Position numbers and translations under genes: made by a program
Shown: one piece after another, positions 47,376-57,827 of the stretch
How the letters are laid out: each line of letters begins with the position of its first letter
Position numbering within the stretch: the first letter of the stretch is position 1
Assembly (NCBI GenBank): GCA_010909725.1
Contig: JAACMV010000016.1
Coordinates: 434,001 to 498,000 of the forward strand
Direction of reading: 5' to 3'
Source: Picochlorum sp. 'celeri'
Lineage: Eukaryota; Chlorophyta; Trebouxiophyceae
DNA: 64,000 nucleotides
Notes under the pieces: generated by a model
Told to the model about the DNA's origin: nothing
The model's input: only the letters and a program-made list of their open reading frames with translations
Databases searched by the model: none

Positions 47376-48347
47376 TCATCCACTCTCTCTCTTGACCCTT
47401 TTCAACTCCTGTTTCACATCAGCATCGTCTTCATCAAGCAGGGGTTCCGATTTGATCTCAAGATCACACGCATCCTCACTCACTCCAGCATCCTTGTTGT
47501 TGTTTTTGCTTGTTCTTCTCGCTCCTTTGAGTATCCGAACAGGGCACTCCTTTGCCGCAATGGAGCCCGTCTTCCTCGAAGAACAGTATGCACACACTTT
47601 CCCATGAGCAACCAACAGCACATGCAAATCAAACTTGACGCTATCAGGTATCCTCACATTCAAATACTCGTACGCATCCTCTCTTGACCTACATGATTTT
47701 GGAATCCACCCAAGATCCTTTCCTATACGAAACACGTGCGTATCCACCGGGAAATCATCCCTTCCCAGCGCAAACATGAGCGTACAAGACACAGTTTTAG
47801 GGCCCACACCAGTGAATTGACCAAGGTACTCTTTTATAAATTCAGTATCCTTGTCTCTCAACCACTCCAAGCTACACTCCCCTATGTCACTCTTCAACTG
47901 CTCCAACAGCGCCTTGATCCTCACAACCTTGATATCAGCCAAGCCACCTTCGCGTATGGCATCAGCCACATCCTCGTGTGGGGCATTCAATACAGCCTCC
48001 CACCCATCAAACGCCTCCTTGAGCTTGCGAAAACTTCGAATGGATGTCTTGTCTGTTGTATTCTGAGATAAAATCGTACGCACGAGCGAATCCAACACAT
48101 ACACCTGATGATGCCCCTGCGTCAACCCTTCATCATCATCATCTTTCTCATCATGATGCGTCCTAGCACCCCCATCCTCCTCCTCCACCTTGACTGCCGC
48201 AAGGTCCATCCGAGTTGGTTTCCCATGCAATTCAATCAACCCATCCGTCAGCAGTCTATATTCATCCAGATATGGATCGCCATACTCTGTCTTTGAAGCA
48301 AAAGATGACAAAGATCCCTTTGTCTTGCGTGCTCTAGACCCAGTCAT
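47376..48347 (-). CDS. HhH-GPD DNA glycosylase, endonuclease III-related
   Basis: A single exon of 323 residues; the start is ATG 48347 (MTGSRARKTKG), since the open frame before it begins with GTG. The core is the HhH-GPD fold: LVRTILSQNTTDKTSIRSF, the helix-hairpin-helix LGQFTGVGPKTVSCTL and the catalytic Asp in DDFPVDTHVFRIG. The Lys (LSQNTTDK) is where bifunctional enzymes keep one nearby. Cysteines at CAYCSS and further on might bind Fe-S, but the classical C-x6-C-x2-C-x5-C pattern is not clear. Family members excise damaged or, in plants, modified bases. The acidic insert near residue 60 and the Lys/Glu-rich C-terminus are unusual. A transposon ends 73 bp upstream. Confidence 0.83.
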   Translation of the reverse strand: MTGSRARKTKGSLSSFASKTEYGDPYLDEYRLLTDGLIELHGKPTRMDLAAVKVEEEDGGARTHHDEKDDDDEGLTQGHHQVYVLDSLVRTILSQNTTDKTSIRSFRKLKEAFDGWEAVLNAPHEDVADAIREGGLADIKVVRIKALLEQLKSDIGECSLEWLRDKDTEFIKEYLGQFTGVGPKTVSCTLMFALGRDDFPVDTHVFRIGKDLGWIPKSCRSREDAYEYLNVRIPDSVKFDLHVLLVAHGKVCAYCSSRKTGSIAAKECPVRILKGARRTSKNNNKDAGVSEDACDLEIKSEPLLDEDDADVKQELKRVKRESG

Positions 48348-48420
48348 GCCAGAGTCAACCACAGCAAGAGTGTTGTTTTTTCTGTGACCAACAACCCGGA
48401 AGGCCCTCCGCAGGTTATTA

Positions 48421-48444
48421 CCGTAGTGACCAAAAAATATACGG
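48421..48444 (+). repeat. Left terminal inverted repeat
   Basis: A 24-bp repeat beginning CCGTAGTGACC, preceded by TA. It is the inverted match of 49702-49725 with one mismatch (T instead of A at position 18). Confidence 0.85.
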
Positions 48445-48628
48445 GATTTTGATGTTTTTTTTCAGACAGGCTCGGCCACATTACGGGCGGCTCAGCCTGA
48501 CCCTCAGATTGGGTCTTAGAGCCAAAATTTGGCCATGTAAAGGCATGTGATGGTACTTACAAGGTTATAAAGCGCATATAAAGCTTCCTTTCCTGCCCAG
48601 AAGCGTCGAGAAGGCTCCAGTTCGGCAT

Positions 48629-49300
48629 TCAGGAGCTATTCTGACCTGTCTCCTCATTCAGGGCAAGTTCATTCAAGCCTCCCACAAGCTCCTCATCATC
48701 ATCAGTACTAAACTCATACTCCCACTCTTCCTCATCGTCACCTGGGCAATCTTTCGACCCATACTCCAATATTTCTCCCGAGCATTCTGTTGTCTCTCCT
48801 TCTTCCATGTCAACATCTTCCTCACTGTGCTATTGCTTCTTCTTCCTCCCTGGCCTTGGGATGAACTGAATACCCAGTTCAATGTCAGATATGCCTCCAC
48901 TCATGTGCTTGAAGAATAGCTTGCTTCCATTTTCCTGTGCTTTTTCTGCCAAATTCTGCACCTGTTCGTCCCAAGCTTGGTTATACCCTCTCCAGCATTG
49001 TGCATAATTTTGAGTTCTTCCCTTGTAAAACTCCTCAATAACCGCTTTCCCTGCTACTTTCCTTTCTGTTTGTGATTATCTTCTTATTGATGGATTCATA
49101 TGAGGTAATAAGAGCTTCATATAAGAAGGGACTTTACCTTGGATGCCCACTCGAACGCACTCTTGATTCTGGGTTGACTTCTTGTGCCTCCTGTATCACC
49201 CTTTACATCCAAATGAAATTCTGTTCCAACCACGACTTTTATAACTTCTCATTCTATATCAATACATTCATCAAAATCTTGCATTTTAGGATCATCTTCT
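48629..49300 (-). pseudogene. Broken open frame inside the transposon
   Basis: On the minus strand a frame reads through GRTQNYAQCWRGYNQAWDEQ and SKLFFKHMSGGISDIELGIQ to RPGRKKKQ. It meets TAG at 48830-48832 and then continues in the same frame for 66 acidic codons (DDEEEWEYEFSTDDDEELVG) to TGA at 48629-48631. Further 5', another stretch (KVVVGTEFHLDVKGDTGGTR) is joined by a plausible intron (GTAAAG...AAACAG) and holds its own stop (IE-TGA-EV). Continuous coding character with at least two stops marks a decayed gene, perhaps a transposase or a captured host fragment. I do not recognise the protein. The 5' boundary is approximate. Confidence 0.55.
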
Positions 49301-49701
49301 CGCCCAGATAGAAGTTTGATGTTGTACAGTTACCAAACTGGAATTTGAATATTTCTCGGCAAGCAGTGGCTTCTGTTGTTGTCCAAACCAGGTACCAGGT
49401 ATATGTATGTGTTGAGTAGATATAAATTAATACAATTATGTGCGACATCGTCCTATGGTCCACCCCATGGCTCAGCACCAAGCATCCATTGGATGTGGTC
49501 AACGTGGGGAATCATGGTGCATGGCATGGCCCCATCCACGAGGCCATTTGGGCGGGGCGGGGCATGAAATGAAAGAGGAGATGAAAATAGAGCGATTGGC
49601 GGTGCCCCCGAGTGCAGATTCACCCCAGAGGACGAGTTATCGGCAAATGAAGTTTGCTTGGAGGTCCATTACGGGATATAGAGATTCCAACCGGACAAGG
49701 T

Positions 49702-49725
49702 CCGTATTTTTTTTGGTCACTACGG
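49702..49725 (-). repeat. Right terminal inverted repeat
   Basis: A 24-bp repeat ending GGTCACTACGG, followed by TA. It pairs with 48421-48444. Confidence 0.85.
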
Positions 49726-50013
49726 TAGTAATAATGCCAATACTACTGCAACTATGACAACTATTCATACAAGAATATATGTATACAAGATTTAGAAAAG
49801 AATAACGACCACGCATCTGTAGTAGAATAGAACAGGGCACCATTCAAAAACCATCCAGACTTCCTTTACGAATTAGTAAGATCTTATATAAGATCTACAC
49901 ATAGATCTCTTCCTCAATTGCAAGTGAACAAGAGATCGTCTTTGTATTTCATTACATTTTTGGTATTAAATAATGTTCTACAATGACGTGGCATCTAATC
50001 TAATAATAATTTA
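49726..50013. other. Intergenic region with AGATCT palindrome
   Basis: 288 bp between the transposon and the next gene. AGATCTTATATAAGATCT (49879-49896) is a perfect 18-bp palindrome with a TATATA core, about 120 bp before the next start codon. A further AGATCT follows at about 49902. It resembles the palindromes at 61525-61563. Confidence 0.6.
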
Positions 50014-51395
50014 ATGATGATGCTGGAGGACCTGTTTCCTGTGAAACACAACCCCCTGTTTTCTGCAGTTTTTGTGTCCAACTTGGACACTCCACCAGCA
50101 GAGCACAGCACTTCTTTCTGTGCAATTGCAAGAAACCCTTCATATCCTCTCGGAATCAGGTGGGTCTGTCTTCTTCTTCTATTATATGATGATGATGATG
50201 TGACAGTAATCGCATCCTCTTTGTATGCAGCGTCGATGAGAATGCAAGGCATGCGGTGGAAGAGAGGCATAGTCTGTTGGACAAGGCTCTTGAGACTGGA
50301 CGGCTGCGGGTCTCTGGGCAGGGTGATGTCGGTCCAACATTTTCGAGTGGAATTACCTTGGAGGATCCTGCGTTTGGACAAGATAGAGCAGCAAGATGTC
50401 TGTCAGCGTCATCACGCATTCATACCGATGATGACGGTGATGCATCTCTTCATGGATCTGTGTGGGCCACCAGTCATTCAGTGCTTGGACAAGCACCAGG
50501 CATGCATTTGGGATGCATGCTTCATGGCACTCTATCAGCAACGGATTCTCATGAATTGAATATCGCATCGTTGCATGGTATACTGGATGCAAGTATACCT
50601 CGGCTTCCTGTTTTGAGCATGGAAACACAGGTGAGCAGGATGCCACCTACTGGGACGCTGTCCTGTGAGGTTGGGCCGTGTGGATATCGTGATACAACTG
50701 TTCGGTATGATGTATCGACATCTCCAGTGCGGTGTATCGACACACAAAAGCTGTCATGGACATGCAAGGCTGCCCATGGTAGAAAGCATGCAGTTGTGTA
50801 CACGAGAGACCACATGTCACCAGGTGACAGTTCAGAAGGCGCTCTGAGCGATTCTAGACTTCATATTTTTAGAACAACGTTATGGAAATTACATACATGT
50901 TCAAAAAAGACTGTGCCATGTTCAACAGACAAGGAGGAGTCTAGAACAAAGGAGCAAGGAGTACACAACAGATCATGGCACATGCCACAGATTGAAATGG
51001 AATGGCACCAAGGGTCCTGCCGACCGCATACAATTTCATGCGTGCAACCTCTACATAAAAAATATCGGATACAAGCGTCCAGGGACTCGAGGCGGGATAC
51101 AACATCCATATCCCTTGGAAAAGATGATGCTACAAGAAACAATTATAAAGTGGAATGGACACGCCAGTCTGTGGCATCCATGTCTGCCTCTCGCTCATAC
51201 GGAAATGATGAAGGCAGACACACATATCGTGTGTCATGGAAACCAACACAAAGAACTGTCACCCTCTCTCTCTCCTACAAAACAAAGAAGAAGAAGAAGA
51301 ATTGGGTTCTGAGATCAGCTCGGGTGTCAACCAAGATTGGCACTCATGGATCAATCTTTCACCAACTCAATCTCAGCTGCTATTTTGTATTCTGA
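50014..51395 (+). CDS. Unrecognised protein, possible beta-barrel
   Basis: Exon 1 (50014-50159) joins exon 2 (50231-51395) across a 71-nt intron (GTGGGT...ATGCAG), reading YPLGI-S-VDENARHAVEERH, for 436 residues. I do not recognise the family. After residue ~75 the sequence is dominated by short alternating polar/hydrophobic stretches (GDASLHGSVWATSH, KLSWTCKAAHG, TYRVSWKPTQRTVTLSLSY). It is rich in Ser, Thr, His, Arg and aromatics, has no long hydrophobic helix, and ends in an aromatic (LNLSCYFVF). These are traits of organellar outer-membrane beta-barrels, and plastid barrels such as TGD4 or OEPs are of similar length. That is inference. The gene stops only 25 bp before the ketoacyl-CoA reductase ATG on the same strand. 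Confidence 0.7.
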
Positions 51396-51420
51396 ATCAA
51401 TTATTAATTAGTTTTACAAT

Positions 51421-52622
51421 ATGGATATGGATATCATACGAATGGATGAGTATGTGGAGAAGATTCCACCCATTGTCATTGTAGTTTCAGTTCTTGTAAC
51501 AGCCTTGATCTGTCTTCGAATTGCCATATCCATCATCTGGTTCATTTTTACTTATTTCATTAGACCAGGAAAGAAGCTGACAGCGTATGGAGAGTATGCG
51601 ATTGTGACGGGAGCAACTGATGGGATTGGAAAAGCGTATGCGTTTGAATTAGCTTCTGCAGGTGCGTGATGTTTGTGTTTTCTCTGCTTCTGTACAGTCT
51701 AATTTAGATGATCTGTTTCATTTGAGATGAATGCAGGGATGGATTTGGTTTTGGTGTCCAGGACAGCGTCGAAATTGGAACAGGTCAAGGAGGAGATTGT
51801 ACAGCATGTCAAGGAGAAGAAGAAGAGGTCGATCAAGGTGATGACGTTTGCGGCGGATTTGACGAATGTGACGGATGAGATGTTGGAACGGTTTTCTACA
51901 ATGATTCGGGATTTGGATGTGGGGATCTTGGTGAATAATGCTGGGATGTCATTGGATCATCCGGATTACCTCGAGTCTGTGGATAGCAAGGTGAACAGGG
52001 ATTTGATCAGTATTAATACGTATGCTCCTACGGCGGTGCGTTTTTTTCTTTGGAATGTATTCAAGCTTTTTTTTCTTCTCTGTCTCTTTATCTCTCTCTC
52101 TATATATAAATATGATATGTGTGTGTGTGTTGCATTGACACTGATGAATATATGTAGTTGACGAGTGCGGTGCTGCCAGGGATGAAGGCGAGGCATCGAG
52201 GTGTTGTTGTGAACGTGGGGTCTGCAAACGGTATTTTGCCGGCTGTTCCGTTGTTGAGCATCTATGCTGGATCAAAGGCGTATATTAATCAGTTTTCTAG
52301 ATCGATGGATGAGGAGTTGAAGCCTTTTAATGTGAGGGTGCAGGATCAGTGTCCATTCTTTGTGACGACAAAGATTTCAAAGATACGAAAGCCAAGGATT
52401 GATGCGCCGACGCCAAAGGCGTGGGCGAAATCTGCTGTTAAGCAGATTGGGTATGAGACTGATAGGACACCGTATTGGAGCCATGGGCTGATGTTGTTGG
52501 CAATCCAGTCCCTGTGTCCAGTGTGGGCCATCAATGGATATGTGCATTCACTGCATGCATCTTTTAGGAATAGGTATTACCGGAAGCAGGCCAAGCTGGC
52601 GGCTGAGAAGAAGAGCGAATAA
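51421..52622 (+). CDS. KCR: Very-long-chain 3-oxoacyl-CoA reductase (KCR/HSD17B12 type)
   Basis: Exons 51421-51661, 51737-52035 and 52158-52622 (introns of 75 and 122 nt) join in frame to 334 residues. An N-terminal membrane helix ([17 protein letters not shown]) precedes the short-chain dehydrogenase fold. The NADPH-binding motif is [19 protein letters not shown], then NNAG ([11 protein letters not shown]), Ser in NVGSANG and the catalytic Y-x3-K in YAGSKAY. The C-terminus ends KKSE, a possible dilysine ER-retrieval signal. The enzyme carries out the second step of fatty-acid elongation in the ER, feeding sphingolipids and storage or surface lipids. Junctions [10 protein letters not shown] and [13 protein letters not shown] are clean. 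Confidence 0.93.
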
Positions 52623-52669
52623 TAATTATTTACATGTGTATACAAATATATGCATATAGTTGTGCATTT

Positions 52670-55600
52670 TTATAATGACCATTGCTGTCTGCATGCTGCT
52701 GCTGCAAACCTGACATGGCGTTTTAAATCATCACATGCTGATGTGGATGCTTTGATCACGTCGTTCCGGGATTGATGGATGCTTTGATATGGCATCGATG
52801 CACCAATCTTTTCTAAACATTCTAATGCGAGTCGCCGTGACACGGAGTAATGCGCAGATGTGACCACGGTGATGAGATTGGGGAGTATGCGACTCATGTC
52901 TGGTTGCATCATGTCCCGAGCCTTCTCGGATTGCAACAATGCTTTGAAGGTGGATAGAACATTCTCAAGTATCTTTGATGCATCGTCTGATGAAAGATAC
53001 GTATCGACGCATTCTGACTTGGAGAGAAACCCTGATATGATGCGTGTCACACATGTTGTGTCACTGTCAATGATTGCATCTGGAGCACCAGCAATGAGGT
53101 GGACCAGCGCATGCTCGCGTGCAACTGATTCTTCTGCACCATATGATGACATTATTATGAATTTCATTGTCACATATGTTCGTTGCTGCCATAAGAATTT
53201 GACCTGCGCGTGTGCCTTGGTTTGTATCCATGTGTCATCTGGTGATTCTGTCAACAATGCCTGCAGCAAGGAATGAGCATGGTCTCTCTCATCGATGTTG
53301 GTGCACATGTGTGTTACTATCGTCTCCAAGCTTCCACCGCACTTTGCTATTGCTTTACAGCAAACCTCAAGGCATGCCCAATCCATGGGGTGCTGTGTCT
53401 CTCGTGCATGGTTCAGCAAGGTGCTCAGCACGCTCTCAACCATTTCATTCTTCTCTGGAATGCACTTATTCAGCAGTGATGCCAAGCATATTCGGTACCA
53501 TTTGTTTTCTTCATGTTGATTGGTGTCATGTCTTCCTGATAGTTCCACAAGTCGTTGGATAATAGAGTCCTGGCTGGTGTCCTCCTGATGCACCATCATG
53601 GCAATCACTGATTGCTTGTCAAGTCCCAATAGTACTCCAATGGCACTGTACTGGGAGACCACTGGTCTCTGATCAAGCTCCAGGAAAATATTGCTGTATT
53701 GCATGATAATGTCTTGCTGTATCGATGGAGACGATTTGACGCATATCTTGAAACATGTCTGCAAGACATCATCTGTGCTGCTCTGATTGTCCTCCTGTGA
53801 TGATGTGATGAGCATGGTCAGAATGTCAATCTCTGTCGGGTCGCACTCATCCCCAATAGAATTTTCAAGGATAGCAAGAGCTTTTATGGCAAGGGGCGCT
53901 GTCTCATCGCTTAATTGTTTGTGAATACATTGAAATGCCTCGAAACAAAGCACAGGCTCCTTCACACACAACTGTGAAACGACCCGGAACATTCTTTGTA
54001 CCTGCTGCACCTCTTTGTAATCAATATGACTCAAGATATGCTTTATGTGATCAAAGGGAGAAGCAAGATGTGGCATGGCGCACACGTCCACGAGACTGCG
54101 CTCTGCAACAGAGGTGATGCTCGAATCAGCCTGTGCCTGGAGAAGGCACTGAATAAGGCCATCTACCAATTTATTGATACGCTCCACAGTCCATACGTTA
54201 TGAAATGTACGAGTTTGAATCATTGTATGACATATGTGAAGTTTTGTCAGGGCTAGAGTTGCGGTAGAATAGGCGGTCTGGTTTGTCGGCCACGAGAACT
54301 CATCTCCAGTCCATGCTCCATTGTCTGCAGTATTTTCATCTTCTCCTACAAGATCACTGAACTGAAGAGCAATATCAAGAATCCGTTCTGCCACTTCTTC
54401 TACTGTTTTAGCATTTGTCCCATCGGAGGCTCCTTCTCCTGCAACCAAGGAATGCAACAGGAGATGACCCAGGCACACAGATTCCTGACACACATCAGGA
54501 CTCTGTTCCAAACATTGAAAGATTCTCGGACTCACAGTATGCATCGCCTCTGCCATCGCTTGACCCCCTGCCATACTGCATGCTTTTAAGATCACATATG
54601 ACGATCGAACGGATGCAACAGCTCGTATAAAAGCATCTGCATCCTTGTCCACCGCACTGTGTTCAAGACAGGTAAGAGCATCCTCAATGGCCACATCAGA
54701 CAATACTTGAGCAGCTAGAGAATTTCTTGTTTCATCCGTACTTTCGTTCGGTAACGCATTACACGCCTGCATGACAGATATGAGAGAGAATGAATCCCAT
54801 CAGAGCACTAAAGCTGAAGCAAAAACACCATCATACCCACCTGTAAACATTCTGCCAAGCACTTGAGAGCATCATCCCCTATACCTACATCCTGTGCACT
54901 TTGAAATGATGGCGCATACTCTTTCCCGTCAAAAAATGCCATCATTAATTGCGGTCGCAGCATATTCCAGACTCTCCGAGATTCCACACACACCGCGTGG
55001 CCATCCACATGGGACAGCCCCATCAACAAACAAAGGGAATCCTTTTTGGCCTGCTTCATCACAGATGACATCTTTTCTTCCACAAGATCCAATACATACG
55101 TACGAAATCCTGGCCATGCCAGCAGCGTCGCCTGCAACGCTTGAGCAAGATCATCCCGAGTGATGGATGCCGCATCATCATCTGATGGTGTAAATGCCAC
55201 GGGAAAATAACACGACAGAACGTCAAACATCTCTTCGCATACACTCTCCATATACTCTACATGCACAGAATCACTATCCAGTGACGCAAAAAGCTTCATA
55301 ACATGCGTCGCAAGATCAAAACCTGCCAACAAGCATCGTGGATCCTTCTCGCCATCAATAGACACCACCACAAGCTCTGCCAAATCAATATCCGCATCCA
55401 ACCCTTGCTTCCCATATGATAGAACAATTTGATCAATAATAGAAAGGGCCAGTTGCCGATCCTTCACGCTCAACGATCGAATGTACACCCCATCCTGAAT
55501 CATCTTCAACATGCCCACAGCATCCTCCTCTCCGATCAGTCCAGACCCCAGCACTGCATGACATCCCAACAATGCCCCATGCAACGTAGACAAATCCAGG

Positions 55601-55914
55601 AGCTTTGCTGTAAAAAACTCTGCCAGGTAATGCACGTCGACATCACGTGCCGCCATCAAACCAGGGAACTGTGCCAGCAACTCTGCAAAGAAGGAAACAG
55701 CTCTGCTCCGAGGCACATCATCCTCCGTCACCAAATACGCCTCTAAAGGCCTCACAACCTCTACTAAAGAAACCCGAGCCTCTTGTATAGTATGGATAAT
55801 CCTACGGACGACCTTGTCATGCTCTTTCTGCGGCAAGAGGGTCCCTTCTGGTCCCCCTTGAGAAACCAACGACCCCAATTCTCGAATCCAGCCATCCTCG
55901 TCGTCCACAGCCAT
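52670..55914 (-). CDS. MMS19: MMS19, cytosolic iron-sulfur assembly targeting factor
   Basis: Exon 1 (54841-55914) and exon 2 (52670-54766) join in phase 0 across a 74-nt intron (GTGGGT...ATGCAG), reading KCLAECLQ-ACNALPNES, for 1,056 residues. The whole protein is HEAT-like helical repeats. The N-terminal MMS19 domain is marked by CYFPVAFTPSDDDAASITRDDLAQALQ, a signature present from yeast to plants. The C-terminal part (RRLALECLEKIGASMPYQ) is the second MMS19 domain. MMS19 works with CIA1 and CIA2 to deliver Fe-S clusters to DNA polymerases, helicases and glycosylases. It converges with the KCR gene at 47 bp. Confidence 0.9.
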
Positions 55915-56367
55915 CTTAAAATGGTAACATAATACTATAAATTGATACTAAATTAGAAATAAAGCCTGATTGACTGAAACAGGCGTCGTTTTCCAAAAAC
56001 CCGCATCTAGACTTTGGTAGATATACAAGACACGGTCACGTGTGTCGTTTGATGGGATCGTACAAAATGGATCCCATCGCGACTATCCTCCACCAGTCAC
56101 TGCATGAGAAACCTATCCGTTCGTTGCCCTGCATATTTTTTTACACCATTTACTGTTATCTAGACCTTACAGATCAAACGTATTTCACCGATTGAGTAAA
56201 AGAAAAGGGCAGAACGCCATTTCAGTCCAAGTACGATCACATCACGCGTGTTTCGTCGGGATTGGGTACAAATACTGCAGAAATCAGAGAATCAAATACT
56301 TTGACATATACTGATTACATCAGATAGGGAGAAGACTCGCTCGCAGTTTCTCTCTATTTTGAAACTC
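55915..56367. other. Divergent intergenic region, 453 bp
   Basis: It lies between MMS19 (minus) and the mini-gene/RETICULATA pair (plus). It holds a G-box-like CACGTG (56037-56042), a known bZIP/bHLH core in plants. Just after it is a 9-bp stem, GATGGGATC/GATCCCATC (56051-56078, 10-nt loop). No coding sequence is seen. Confidence 0.5.
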
Positions 56368-56794
56368 ATGGTTCTCGCCTCCAGGGTATGTTATATGGTC
56401 ATGAGCGCTTGAAAAGGACTTGTGATGTATCTATTGGCTATATATCTATATAGTACATAATTGCATGCGCCTTTTTGGGGGGTTTGGGAGTCTGTGGCGG
56501 GTGTGAGTGCGCCATGCACACACAGTCTTGTTATGGTCTGGTACAAGCGTCGTGTGATACTACTAACCACGTTCTCTCTTTGCATGACTGCAGTTTGTTC
56601 TGGTCGTAAAGAAAACAACTGGGGGACGTGCGTGGCTTCCCAAGTGGGGATTCTCTGGATTAACAAGATTTCAAAAGGCAAACAAGCGTGAGCAGCGCAA
56701 GGAGGAACAGTCTGTTATTCGTGCGTTGAAGGAGGCATCTGAAAGGGAGCCAGTGAAGAATCATGTGTCGGATAACGGCAGGGGTGGCTGTTAG
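56368..56794 (+). CDS. Small basic protein overlapping the next gene
   Basis: Exon 1 is 18 nt (56368-56385, MVLASR) and exon 2 is 56594-56794, separated by a 208-nt intron (GTATGT...CTGCAG). Together they make 72 residues: FVLVVKKTTGGRAWLPKWGF, then RFQKANKREQRKEEQSVIRA and an end at GRGGC. It is strongly basic in the middle with a hydrophobic N-terminus, like small mitochondrial or plastid subunits, but I do not recognise it. The stop lies 32 nt inside the following gene, in another frame. Alternatively these are 5' exons of the RETICULATA-related gene with a different frame. The consistent coding look of exon 2 argues for a separate product. Confidence 0.5.
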
Positions 56795-57827
56795 AGTGCA
56801 GCCGCGTTGCAGGGGTAGGTGTGTGTTTGGTGGGAAGATTGGTGCACGGGGGAACAGATTGTCAAGCATATCTCATTGCTCGTTGGAGAATGAGCCATCT
56901 TCTTTCTCATCTGGAATGAATCAGCAGCAGCAGTCGCAGGATAGTGCTATTCCAGCGACCAAGACTGAATACATGGCATCGACAGAAGTGGATGGAGGAA
57001 ATGGTGGTGGTACCATTCCTCCGAGTGATGACGGACATAGATGGGGAGACTCTGGTGATTCTTCGCCGAGGGGAGTTGGTATGGGTCCATTGGCATTATT
57101 ACTGCGCGGGGTTCGTGGGCGCCTCGAAGCAGATCCATATTTTGCAACAAAATTGTTGATAGAGTGTGGGCTTGATGCTGCCATTATTACAGGAGCAAAT
57201 ATTGCGGCGAGAAAGGAACGTTTCCTGAAAGAATTGGAGTTTACGTTTTGTCATCTCGCCATCTCATTATTAAGCGATTTTGCGATTGTCTATCTCTTGG
57301 CTCCATCGACAACCAGACCCCCACCAGTGACTGGATCTCTGCGTGCTCGATTAAAACTGAACACGTTGCCAGCACACGTGTTCCAGATGGCGCCACCAGG
57401 ATCTCCAGGATTTACTCCAGCAGCACGATTGGCCACATTTGTGTTGAAAGGAGTGCAGTATGGGGCTGTCGGACTGTGTATGGGAGCTCTAGGAGCTGCA
57501 TGCGTTCATGGTCTCATTCGCTTTAGAGAGTCCGTTGATCCCTCATTTATTCCTCCCAAGACAGTGCAATCGATACATGGCACTGGGACTGTGTGGAGTG
57601 GGTTCATGGCCACATCAAGCAACATTAGGTACAATGCCCTCACTGCATGTGAGGATATCTTGTATATGAAAGGCCCAGGTGTGGGCAAGATTGGCAGTTT
57701 CGCTCTCAGATTGCTGAATAACTGGGCTGGAGCCGCTCAGTGGGTGAAAGTGACATCCATCCATAGAATTGAAGAGGAATGGAATTCGTTGAAACCCCAC
57801 AATGCCAAGCCTGTTGTGGCAAATTGA
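56763..57827 (+). CDS. RETICULATA-related (DUF3411) plastid envelope protein
   Basis: An intronless gene of 354 residues from ATG 56763. The first ~50 residues (RVQPRCRGRCVFGGKIGARG) are Arg/Ser/Gly-rich and suit a transit peptide. A low-complexity linker follows. The DUF3411 domain then shows RLEADPYFATKLLIECGLDA, KELEFTFCHLAISLLSDFAI, LPAHVFQMAPPGSPGFTPAARL and ADIL-type helices ending NNWAGAAQWVKVTSIHRIEE. Three to four hydrophobic stretches are present. Family members (RE, LCD1, RER) sit in the chloroplast envelope and affect plastid and leaf development; their transport role is unsettled. It overlaps the 72-residue gene by 32 nt. Confidence 0.87.
   Translation: MCRITAGVAVRVQPRCRGRCVFGGKIGARGNRLSSISHCSLENEPSSFSSGMNQQQQSQDSAIPATKTEYMASTEVDGGNGGGTIPPSDDGHRWGDSGDSSPRGVGMGPLALLLRGVRGRLEADPYFATKLLIECGLDAAIITGANIAARKERFLKELEFTFCHLAISLLSDFAIVYLLAPSTTRPPPVTGSLRARLKLNTLPAHVFQMAPPGSPGFTPAARLATFVLKGVQYGAVGLCMGALGAACVHGLIRFRESVDPSFIPPKTVQSIHGTGTVWSGFMATSSNIRYNALTACEDILYMKGPGVGKIGSFALRLLNNWAGAAQWVKVTSIHRIEEEWNSLKPHNAKPVVAN

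Larger units (their letters stand above)
48421..49725. mobile_element. Tc1/mariner-like DNA transposon, decayed or non-autonomous
   Basis: The element is 1,305 bp and bounded by 24-bp terminal inverted repeats that match at 23 of 24 positions. Both ends read inward CCGTAGTGACCAAAAAA... and finish TACGG. A TA dinucleotide flanks each side (48419-48420 and 49726-49727), the target-site duplication of the Tc1/mariner (IS630) superfamily, and the length fits that family. The interior carries a broken minus-strand open frame rather than an intact transposase. No DDE/D motif was recognised, so the superfamily rests on TIR, TA and size. The left end lies 73 bp from the DNA glycosylase start codon, so it sits in that gene's promoter or 5' UTR. 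Confidence 0.75.

Noticed and set aside
47211..47687. Plus-strand open frame opposite the DNA glycosylase 3' end
   Set aside because: Most of it is antisense to well-conserved coding sequence. The 40-codon start alone is too short to call.
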